DNA of 64,000 nucleotides. It comes from Acidobacteria bacterium UBA2990 (GTDB lineage Bacteria > Acidobacteriota > Vicinamibacteria > Vicinamibacterales > UBA8438). Shown piece after piece: positions 36,859 to 44,821 of this stretch. The notes below the pieces were generated by a model. It saw only the letters and a list, made by a program, of their open reading frames with translations. It was not told the origin of the DNA and made no database searches. How positions within the stretch are numbered: position 1 is the stretch's first letter; the number at the start of each line of letters is the position of its first letter. Location: contig DEAE01000029.1 of NCBI GenBank assembly GCA_002347025.1, forward strand, positions 106,916 to 170,915, read 5' to 3'. Position numbers and translations under genes: made by a program.

Positions 36859-37212
36859 TTAGACCCTGCGCCGAGACTTCTTCCGCATAAACCAACCAAC
36901 TGCTAACCGAACCACTACAGCTGGAACAGCAACGAACACTAAATCACCAGGCAGGGAACGGACATCCAAAGATGCGACCAACAGCCCTCCAAATCCAGCC
37001 AAGATGCCTGCCCCCACAGCAACAGTACCCCCACCTGTCAAAAGCCCGTTAGCCAGAAGGCCGCCCCCCAAGGCCGGCACCACTCCAAAAGCAATCGCCA
37101 TAAAAACACTCAGGCTATCGAACATCCTAGGGTCTGCGATTCGGTAGGCAAGTAAAAGTCCAACCAGCCCAGACATTACACCAGTTCCACCGATAACTAT
37201 TTTCCGGTTCAT
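36859..37212 (-). CDS. Small polytopic membrane protein
   Basis: This is a 117-residue protein I cannot assign to a family. Almost the whole chain is hydrophobic, with about four predicted membrane helices (for example GVMSGLVGLLLAY, FMAIAFGVVPALGGG and LVFVAVPAVVVRLAVG), and it ends in a basic tail MRKKSRRRV. The ATG overlaps the stop of the carboxymuconolactone-decarboxylase-like gene by 4 bp, so the two are cotranslated and may act together. Confidence 0.65.
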   Translation of the reverse strand: MNRKIVIGGTGVMSGLVGLLLAYRIADPRMFDSLSVFMAIAFGVVPALGGGLLANGLLTGGGTVAVGAGILAGFGGLLVASLDVRSLPGDLVFVAVPAVVVRLAVGWFMRKKSRRRV

Positions 37213-37847
37213 CGCGTGCCCTCAGAATCGGGTAATCCTTTGATCTCGGCTGGAAGCTGCACTCCGAGGGTGTTCTGAAACATCGCTAACTGGGTATAAT
37301 TACCAACAATCAGGACAACTTCTCTCAACTCCTGTTGGCTATACCGGCTAGCCAATCCAGCCCATGTTGGGTGAGAAATGAATCGATTAAGGTGAAGCTC
37401 ATCTGCGGAACGAAGCAGAAGTGCATCAAATTCATTCCAACCCGGAGCATCTGGCCCCTTCGTCACCCTTGCTATTTCATCCTCCGTGAGTCCAGCTTCC
37501 CGCCCCATGAGGTTGTGGCGCCCCCATATGTAGTCGCCTCGAGAAAGCCAAGCGGTTCGAAGGATTATCAACTCTTTGTCTCGAAGAGGGATACTGTAAT
37601 TGCTTACGAAATTAATCGTGTAGTCCCAATACTTCCGACAGGTCTCAATGTCTTCTGGACAGAATTGCCTCAGTGGAATCAACCCTGACGCCTCATCTGA
37701 CACCGTGATTCTTGGCCTAATCAGGCGATCAAATGATCCCACCCGAGGAATCAATGTCTGGGAATTGGCACCCTCCTGCGTAAACACCCCAACCGGATTT
37801 ATGAGTATTCCAAGGCTAAATGTCACAACTGTGAGGCATTTCATCAA
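37209..37847 (-). CDS. Carboxymuconolactone decarboxylase-family protein, exported
   Basis: This 212-residue protein has an N-terminal signal (TVVTFSLGILINPVGVFT). The core matches the CMD/AhpD-like fold, with LRDKELIILRTAWLSRGDYIWGRHNLMGREAGLTEDEI and a C-terminal EVVLIVGNYTQLAMF helix. The CxxC redox pair of AhpD is absent, so a peroxidase role is unlikely. Exported members of this group with unknown substrates are frequent in acidobacteria. It overlaps the small membrane protein gene by 4 bp. The 239-bp gap to the divergent propeller gene shows no clear promoter. Confidence 0.78.
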   Translation of the reverse strand: MMKCLTVVTFSLGILINPVGVFTQEGANSQTLIPRVGSFDRLIRPRITVSDEASGLIPLRQFCPEDIETCRKYWDYTINFVSNYSIPLRDKELIILRTAWLSRGDYIWGRHNLMGREAGLTEDEIARVTKGPDAPGWNEFDALLLRSADELHLNRFISHPTWAGLASRYSQQELREVVLIVGNYTQLAMFQNTLGVQLPAEIKGLPDSEGTR

Positions 37848-38086
37848 AGACCTCCTCTTGTTCCGAAATATTAGTGTAGTTGTCTGGAAATCCCGAACCC
37901 CTATGCCATGGCCTGAATCAAATATTTAGCCGACAATTTTTGCCGAATTTCGACTACCCTCTCCCTCGCCACATCATCGAGAAAACCTTACCTCTCGCCC
38001 CCGTTGAGGTCAATGAACGCCGATAACTTGATTTAATCTGTTACCTTAGAGCGACGCTAAATGTTTTGACCTTCTACGACAGGTAA

Positions 38087-39433
38087 ATGCCAATGAACCG
38101 ACTTGTTTGGCCATCGATGATAGTTCTCCTGACTCTCGGACATTCTGGAACCACTGAAGGCGATGAGCGATGGCCTCAGTTTAGAGGACCCGGCGCTCGA
38201 GGAATCTCACAGGAGACTGCCTTACCGACCCGTTGGAGTGAGACGGAAAACATAGCCTGGAGTACCAACATACCCGGATTGGGCTGGAGTTCCCCAATCA
38301 TCTGGGGTGATTCGGTCTATCTCACCAGTGTCGTGAGTAGCGACTCCATCGAGGAACCCCTGGGAGGTCTCTATCGTGGTCAAGAGACCTGGCTGCCTTC
38401 CACCGCAGAGCACCGTTGGATCGTTACCGCCATAAATGTCGAGACCGGCGCCATAAGGTGGGAACGTGAAGTGCACCGAGGCAGTCCAGCTCAGGGGCAC
38501 CACCTAAAGAACACCCTAGCCTCTGAGACGCCGGTGACCGATGGTCATTCCATTTACGTCTACTTCGGCAATGTTGGCATTTTTGCTCTGGATACCGAAG
38601 GCAACCTGCTGTGGACCCACGAGCTTGACTCGTCGATCACCCGCCTTGAATGGGGAACTGCCGCCTCTCCTGTCTTGGCCAACAACAGGCTCTTTGTTGT
38701 TAACGACAATGAAGCCCAATCGTACCTCGTTGCCTTAAGCACCGAAACGGGTGCCGAGCTTTGGAGAGCCCATCGTGATGAAGGCACGAACTGGTCGACA
38801 CCCTTTATTTGGGAGAATCCTTTACGAACCGAGATCGTCACGACAGGCAGTGACAGGGTCCGTTCTTACAACCTCGACGGAGAACTGCTTTGGGAGCTGA
38901 CGGGCATGTCATCGATCACCATCCCGACTCCATTCGCAGCCTTTGACCTTCTCTATCTGAGTTCTGGGTACCTCGGGGATCAGAACCGTCCAGTCTTCGC
39001 GATTCGTCCAGGGGCTACCGGTGACATCTCCCTTGATGCACCAAAGACATCAAATCGATTCATTGCCTGGTCACACCCTCAAGCTGCACCCTACAACCCG
39101 TCACCACTCGTCTATGGTGATTACTATTACACCCTATTCGACAGAGGATTCTTCACCTGCCACAACGCCAGGACTGGGGAAGAGATCTACTCCAGACAAC
39201 GCATTGACGTTGGTGCGGCATTCACCTCCTCACCATGGGCTTACGACGACAAGATTTTTGTGTTAAGCGAGGAGGGAGATACCTTTATCCTTCGAGCCGG
39301 TCAGACATTTGAAGTTCTTGGACGTAACTCCTTAAACGAACTAACACTAGCAACTCCGGCCATCGCACACGATAGCCTTTTCATTCGGACCCGCTCGAAA
39401 CTCTATCGGATTAGTGAAGACACAGGCCAGTGA
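38087..39433 (+). CDS. Exported PQQ-like propeller protein (BamB-like)
   Basis: This 448-residue protein has a signal (MIVLLTLGHSGTTEG) followed by RWPQFRGPGARGIS, the standard opening of secreted PQQ_2 propellers. Blade motifs include VTAINVETGAIRWERE, IFALDTEGNLLWTHE and LVALSTETGAELWRAH. It lacks the WDxD catalytic motif. A second ATG at 38093 is possible. It is a paralogue in type of the gene at 34178-35536 and precedes the first catalytic-type quinoprotein of the island by about 165 bp. Confidence 0.8.
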   Translation: MPMNRLVWPSMIVLLTLGHSGTTEGDERWPQFRGPGARGISQETALPTRWSETENIAWSTNIPGLGWSSPIIWGDSVYLTSVVSSDSIEEPLGGLYRGQETWLPSTAEHRWIVTAINVETGAIRWEREVHRGSPAQGHHLKNTLASETPVTDGHSIYVYFGNVGIFALDTEGNLLWTHELDSSITRLEWGTAASPVLANNRLFVVNDNEAQSYLVALSTETGAELWRAHRDEGTNWSTPFIWENPLRTEIVTTGSDRVRSYNLDGELLWELTGMSSITIPTPFAAFDLLYLSSGYLGDQNRPVFAIRPGATGDISLDAPKTSNRFIAWSHPQAAPYNPSPLVYGDYYYTLFDRGFFTCHNARTGEEIYSRQRIDVGAAFTSSPWAYDDKIFVLSEEGDTFILRAGQTFEVLGRNSLNELTLATPAIAHDSLFIRTRSKLYRISEDTGQ

Positions 39434-39598
39434 CCCAGGCCTCGGACATCCCTTCACCGAGACCAGGAATGCGTCATCAAGGCAGATCAGCCACTTTTCG
39501 TTCAGGCATGTCACAGACGGGCAGACAATGAGTCATCCCACTCTTTCGCAGATCGCACTGGCTATACGATTCCTTTTGAGACTAAGGTGTCCTTAAAT

Positions 39599-41614
39599 AT
39601 GAAAACCATTCCTATCGCATTGATCTTCATAATCATCACTAGTCCTGCACTAGCTCAGAGCGATACTAACTGGCCGGTCTATCTCGGAGACAATGGACGC
39701 CGACACTACTCTGACCTCGACGAGATCACTCGTGAAAACGTGACACAGCTAGAAGTAGCTTGGGTCTACAACTCTGGTGACCTGCGAGGCAGTCGATCCA
39801 CGATGTACACGAGCCCACTAGTCATAAATAGAGTGCTCTACGGTCTCTCTCCACTCCTCGATGCCTTTGCTTTAGATGCTGCCACAGGCGAAGAATTGTG
39901 GAGATTCGAGCCCGGTCTGAGAGGAGCGGCCCAACGAGGCCTGATGTGGTGGGAAAGAAACGGCAACAAACGCCTTTTCTACACCGCTGGACACACCCTG
40001 TTTGCACTTGATCCATCGAATGGCACACCGATCTTGAGTTTTGGTAACAACGGTCAACTAGACTTGACCCCGAACATCAACCGGACTGGCAATATAAGTG
40101 TCACAGTGCCTGGAATCGTATTCGAGAACACTCTGATTCTCGGATTTTCAACTGCCGAAGATAGTAGCGCCTTCCCAGGCTCCATACGAGCCTTCAGCGC
40201 TCTTGACGGAGATCTGGTCTGGCAATTTGACACAATCCCTGCCCCCGACTCACCCGGGTCTGACACCTGGGCCGACGGCTCGCTAGCTTCTGCTGGCGGA
40301 GCCAACGTGTGGACTGGAATGACCCTCGATGAGGAACGCGGCCTCCTCTTTGCCCCGACCGGTTCAGCTACCCCAGATTTTTACGGTGCAAACAGACTCG
40401 GCGATAACCTCTATGCCAATTGCTTGCTCGCCATCGACGCCAGAACGGGCCAACTCGAGTGGCACTTTCAGGTGGTCCGTCACGACCTGTGGGACCGTGA
40501 CAACCCATCCCCTCCCACTCTTGTCCAATTGAACCGGGGCGGCCGAACCATCGATGCCGTGGCACTCACCACCAAATCTGGCCACCTCTACGTGTTTGAC
40601 CGTGAAACCGGAGAATCGATCTATCCCATCACTGAGGTGCCCCAGCTCCCCAGTTCGCTGCCCGGAGAATCCCCAGCACCTTCACAACCAATGTCATCCA
40701 TCGCCTTCAGCCGTCAGGTCTTCGAAATTACCGAGCGGAACGAACAGGCTCAACGTTTCGTAGCTGAACAAATAGAAGGATGGGATCTGAGGCCTGGAGC
40801 ACCCCCACGTGTAGGGACCGTATTGCTACAACCATGGTACGACGGAGGCGCTGAATGGGGGGGGTCTGCGTTCGATCCTGCTAGCAACAACCTCATCCTC
40901 AATGCCAACGATGTCCCAGGCATCCTAGAACTCAAGGAAGTACCAGCCGGGTTTAGCTCGTACGGTATTTATGCGCAACACTGCGGGGGCTGCCATGGTT
41001 TGACCCTCCAAGGCACCGAAACAGCCCCTTCTCTTTTAGATGTAAGAAACCGTCTTTCTACCGAAGAGATCTCTCAGATCATCCGTGGGGGCAGTGGCCG
41101 CATGCCCGGATTTCCTCAATTCGATGAGATCGAGCGACGAGCACTCATGCGCTATATCTCGTCACCAGAACCAAGTGTAGATGCACCTACCACCAATGTC
41201 ACCTATGCCCTCGGCGGCTATATCTATCTGCGTGACCACGAGGGCCTCCCCGGCAACACTCCTCCGTGGGGCACTCTCAACTCTATTGACCTCAACACCG
41301 GTGAGATTGCTTGGGCCGTTCCGTTCGGCAACTATCTTTCCCATCCTAACCTTGGATTCGGAGCCGTCAATTATGGCGGGCCTGTGGTCACAGCCTCTGG
41401 CCTCATCTTTATCGGTGCCACGCCAGACAAAATGTTCCGAGCCTACGACACACGAAGTGGTGACATCCTCTGGGAAGCTGAGCTTAGTGCCGCTGGCTTC
41501 TCGACACCAGTTACTTACGGCGTCAACGGCAAACAATTTGTCGTCATCGCCGCTGGTGGGGGTCGTACAGGCCCTCCTTCCGGCGCGGAATATATAGCCT
41601 TCAGCCTGCCATAG
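39599..41614 (+). CDS. Secreted quinoprotein dehydrogenase with inserted c-type heme segment
   Basis: This is a 671-residue PQQ-dependent dehydrogenase of the membrane glucose/quinate dehydrogenase class but with a cleavable signal (FIIITSPALAQS), so it is periplasmic. The catalytic aspartate region is RHDLWDRDNPSPP. VYVFDRETGE- and WRFEPG-like docking motifs mark the blades. Between late blades there is an insertion with a heme c site C462-G-G-C-H466 and a GRMPGF methionine segment about 35 residues later. The enzyme should therefore pass electrons from PQQH2 to its own heme. Substrate unknown (sugar, alcohol or cyclic polyol). I chose the ATG at 39599 over a GTG 12 bp upstream. Confidence 0.88.
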   Translation: MKTIPIALIFIIITSPALAQSDTNWPVYLGDNGRRHYSDLDEITRENVTQLEVAWVYNSGDLRGSRSTMYTSPLVINRVLYGLSPLLDAFALDAATGEELWRFEPGLRGAAQRGLMWWERNGNKRLFYTAGHTLFALDPSNGTPILSFGNNGQLDLTPNINRTGNISVTVPGIVFENTLILGFSTAEDSSAFPGSIRAFSALDGDLVWQFDTIPAPDSPGSDTWADGSLASAGGANVWTGMTLDEERGLLFAPTGSATPDFYGANRLGDNLYANCLLAIDARTGQLEWHFQVVRHDLWDRDNPSPPTLVQLNRGGRTIDAVALTTKSGHLYVFDRETGESIYPITEVPQLPSSLPGESPAPSQPMSSIAFSRQVFEITERNEQAQRFVAEQIEGWDLRPGAPPRVGTVLLQPWYDGGAEWGGSAFDPASNNLILNANDVPGILELKEVPAGFSSYGIYAQHCGGCHGLTLQGTETAPSLLDVRNRLSTEEISQIIRGGSGRMPGFPQFDEIERRALMRYISSPEPSVDAPTTNVTYALGGYIYLRDHEGLPGNTPPWGTLNSIDLNTGEIAWAVPFGNYLSHPNLGFGAVNYGGPVVTASGLIFIGATPDKMFRAYDTRSGDILWEAELSAAGFSTPVTYGVNGKQFVVIAAGGGRTGPPSGAEYIAFSLP

Positions 41615-41866
41615 AGGCCAGCCAGACCATCTTCTTATCGAAGAATTGGCATAGGTTTCGTTTCCATGCCATTCCCATGTTGGCTGCTAGCAGTTGAACT
41701 GCCTGACCAGCCGCGTTACCCTAGGAGCAGCCTGTGAGCAAATGCTGGATTCAGTTAAGCCGATCCTCATGACATGAATCGTTGGCAAACGTGCTAGAGG
41801 CCACCACCTGGAAAAGACTGGACCGCATTCCCAGGAACCTACCTTAAACCATAGCAAACACTATAG

Positions 41867-44620
41867 ATGCTCAGTTCTACCGTTTTCCCTCGCTTCCTAG
41901 CCGCACTTGCCTTGTGTTCCGGCTTGACTGCGGGGTCAGCCTCGCTGCTGCTCGCATCCCAGGAACCTCCTGGCCCCCAGTTGGTCGAAGTGGAGCCCTT
42001 CTCTAACCTCACTGACCAATCATCAGACGACTGGATCGGGCTGGGCATCGCCGAAAGCATCACGACGGCCCTCAACACCCAAGCTGGCATTCGAGCTACC
42101 CGCGCCGATGCGTCACCTTCCCCTCGTCCGTCCACCAGCTCAAATTGGGTCATTAGCGGAAGTTACCAGCGTCTGGGACAGCAGCTCCGCCTCACAGGGC
42201 ACGTAGCAGCGACCAGCAACCCCACACTCCGGCACAGCGTGACTGTCGACGGAGTTCTGGCAGACCTATTCACACTCCAGGACCAGCTCCTGAGGGAGCT
42301 GCGACCAGCCCTCGACCCAGTCGCCCCCCCGGTGCCGGCCCCGGAAGTCACAGCCGCTCCCCCACCGTCCTTGCCTGTACCTTCGCCGATACCCGTCACA
42401 TCACCACCGACACCGACACCCATCGCTATCGATGGGCCGCCTCCCCCCGAAGCTCCAGCCACCATTAATCGGGATGCCAACGGCCGAGCCACCGTCCGCG
42501 CCGTCCGCCTCGACGGCCCGTTACAACTGGACGGTGTCCTAGACGAACCGGTGTACAACACAGTAGAACCTATCAGTGGCTTTGTTCAGCAACAACCATT
42601 CCCAGGGGCCCCAGGCTCAGAAAAAACCGAAGCCTGGATTTTTTACGACGATGAGGCCATCTACGTGGCGGCACAGCTCTGGGACTCCCTCCCTGAGGAT
42701 CAGTGGATTGCCAATGAAATGCAAAAAGACTCCCGCCAGCTGATCAGCAACGACGGCTTCCTTGCAGTGTTTGACACCTTTTACGACCGTCGAAACGCCT
42801 TCGCCTTTAGAGTCAATCCAATCGGCGGTTTCAGTGATATACAGGTCACCGACGAACAGTGCTGCGGGAACTCGGATTGGAATCCCGTCTGGCAGGTTCG
42901 CACGGGTCGGTTCGACGAAGGCTGGACCGTCGAGATGTGGATACCGTTTAAATCTCTCCGCTTCCGGCCAGGACCATCTCAAGTCTGGGGAGTCCAGCTC
43001 GGTCGCGAATTACCAAGTCGTATTGAGGAGGTCTACCTGACCCCGGTCCCAATTTCTGCTGGTGCAGGGCAATATCGGATATCAGCTGGGGCCACCCTAG
43101 TCGGATTAGAAGTGCCTGCCGGCAACCGGACCTTCGAAATCAAACCCTACACCATCGGCTCCCTGGCCACTGACCGGATTGCGACTCCCCCAATCTCTAA
43201 CGCCGGCGCTGGGGACTTCGGTGTCGATGTCAAGTACGGCCTAACGGAGAACCTTACCGCCGACTTCACCTACAACACCGACTTCGCACAGGTCGAGGTC
43301 GATGAACAACAGGTCAACCTCACACGATTCAGCCTCTTCTTTCCCGAAAAACGGGAGTTTTTTCTTGAAAATCAGGGCATCTTCGACTTTGGCCAATCGC
43401 CAGGATCTGGGTTTAGCTCAAGTGCGTCTGGAGCCACCGCACCGAACATTTTTTTTAGCCGGCGTATCGGCTTAAAGCAGGGTCGAACCGTTCCGATTTT
43501 AGGCGGCGGGCGCCTCACCGGGAAAGTTGGTGATTTCAATGTCGGAGCAATCAATATCCAAAGCGGTGACGAGCCCACTGCAAACGCCCTCTCTACCAAT
43601 TTCAGCGTGCTCCGGATCAAGCGGGACATCCTTCGACGAAGTCGGATTGGCGGGATTTTCACCGGGCGTTCGGTCTCTCAGGTGGGCAACGGCTCCAATG
43701 AGGCCTACGGCCTCGATGGGGCCTTCTCATTCTACGACAACGTGAATTTTTTTGGTTATTACGCACGCACCGACACGCCTGGCCTCAAACAAGACAATAC
43801 CAGCTACCAGGCCGCCTTTTCCTACGACGCCGACCTCTATCGTTTCAGGATGGAACATTTATTGGTTGGAGACAATTTCAATCCCGAGGTAGGGTTCCTG
43901 CGCCGCGACGACTTCCGTCGTACCTTCGTCAGTACTCAGTATAGTCCTCGGCCTGCTGGCATTGCTGCCGTTCGTCAATTCTCCTTCAGTGGCAGCCTCG
44001 ATTACATCCTCAATGGTTCAGGACAAATCGAAACCAGAATCTTGCAGGGCCGCTTCAGAACAAGTCTTGAGAGCAGCGATAGTTTTTCCGCAAGCATTCA
44101 ACAGGATTACGAGCTACTCACTCAACCGTTTCAAATCGCGCCCGAAGTCGCCATTCCCGTAGGTGGCTACGAATTTCAAGATTATTCAGTATCTTATTCG
44201 ATGGGGCCCCAACGTCGATTCACTGGGAGCTTCTCACTACAGCACGGGCAATTCTTCGGTGGGGACATCACGGCGATCCGGTATTCACGTGGCCGCCTTA
44301 TAATCACCCCTCAGTTTTCGTTCGAACCGAGTGTATCTCTCAACAGCATCAAGCTTCCCCAAGGAGAGTTCACCACAAAGCTGGCCACCACGCGACTCAC
44401 CTACACCTTCACACCCCGGATGTTTGTCGGAGGCCTCCTCCAGTACAACTCCACCCGCAATGTCCTGAGCACGAACGTCCGCCTCCGGTGGGAATATGAG
44501 CCGGGAAGTGAACTTTTCGTGGTGTACAACGATCAGCGGGATACCCAACTTGGCCGCAACTACCCCCTTCTCGAAAACCGAGCCTTCATTCTCAAATTCA
44601 CCAAATTCCTTCGTTTCTGA
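41867..44620 (+). CDS. TolB-like / CBM9-like / DUF5916 outer-membrane-type protein, copy 1
   Basis: This is a 917-residue exported protein. After a signal (ALALCSGLTAGSASLLLAS) residues about 35-145 resemble the FlgO/TolB-like N-terminal domain (VEPFSNLTDQSSDDWIGLGIAESI, then GSYQRLGQQLRLTGHV). A proline-rich linker leads to a CBM9-like segment (LDGVLDEPVYN, then EMWIPFKSLRF). The C-terminal 500 residues match the DUF5916 barrel (DVKYGLTENLTADFTYNTDFAQVE, PEKREFFLENQGIF) and end in FLRF, a C-terminal aromatic typical of outer-membrane barrels. No catalytic motif is seen; a role in surface binding or uptake is inferred. It is the left copy of a tandem duplication. Confidence 0.8.
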   Translation: MLSSTVFPRFLAALALCSGLTAGSASLLLASQEPPGPQLVEVEPFSNLTDQSSDDWIGLGIAESITTALNTQAGIRATRADASPSPRPSTSSNWVISGSYQRLGQQLRLTGHVAATSNPTLRHSVTVDGVLADLFTLQDQLLRELRPALDPVAPPVPAPEVTAAPPPSLPVPSPIPVTSPPTPTPIAIDGPPPPEAPATINRDANGRATVRAVRLDGPLQLDGVLDEPVYNTVEPISGFVQQQPFPGAPGSEKTEAWIFYDDEAIYVAAQLWDSLPEDQWIANEMQKDSRQLISNDGFLAVFDTFYDRRNAFAFRVNPIGGFSDIQVTDEQCCGNSDWNPVWQVRTGRFDEGWTVEMWIPFKSLRFRPGPSQVWGVQLGRELPSRIEEVYLTPVPISAGAGQYRISAGATLVGLEVPAGNRTFEIKPYTIGSLATDRIATPPISNAGAGDFGVDVKYGLTENLTADFTYNTDFAQVEVDEQQVNLTRFSLFFPEKREFFLENQGIFDFGQSPGSGFSSSASGATAPNIFFSRRIGLKQGRTVPILGGGRLTGKVGDFNVGAINIQSGDEPTANALSTNFSVLRIKRDILRRSRIGGIFTGRSVSQVGNGSNEAYGLDGAFSFYDNVNFFGYYARTDTPGLKQDNTSYQAAFSYDADLYRFRMEHLLVGDNFNPEVGFLRRDDFRRTFVSTQYSPRPAGIAAVRQFSFSGSLDYILNGSGQIETRILQGRFRTSLESSDSFSASIQQDYELLTQPFQIAPEVAIPVGGYEFQDYSVSYSMGPQRRFTGSFSLQHGQFFGGDITAIRYSRGRLIITPQFSFEPSVSLNSIKLPQGEFTTKLATTRLTYTFTPRMFVGGLLQYNSTRNVLSTNVRLRWEYEPGSELFVVYNDQRDTQLGRNYPLLENRAFILKFTKFLRF

Positions 44621-44633
44621 ACCTACCTCAAAC

Positions 44634-44693
44634 CTAAGAGCCGCCTTGGTTCTGGTAGACTACGGTGCCGTCGTGGGTGGTTGACCGTCACTC
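44634..44693 (-). pseudogene. Decayed 3' remnant of the GT39-like gene
   Basis: Just after copy 1, the minus strand reads DGTVVYQNQGGS followed by TAG. This closely resembles the C-terminus DGGVVYRNYGGS of the GT39-like gene that follows copy 2. The TAG lies exactly 3000 bp before the stop of the intact gene. An in-frame TGA replaces what is TGG in the intact gene. This indicates the duplicated unit included the end of that neighbour. Confidence 0.6.
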
Positions 44694-44821
44694 CACACTC
44701 TCTCCAGACTAGCATGGACCTTGAACGCGGCTAGTGTATAAACAAATCATTAAATGTCCCCATCCTCAGGCGACCGACAAGGGGTAAACATTTACTGTTC
44801 CTCAACTGTCTAGGTACATAG

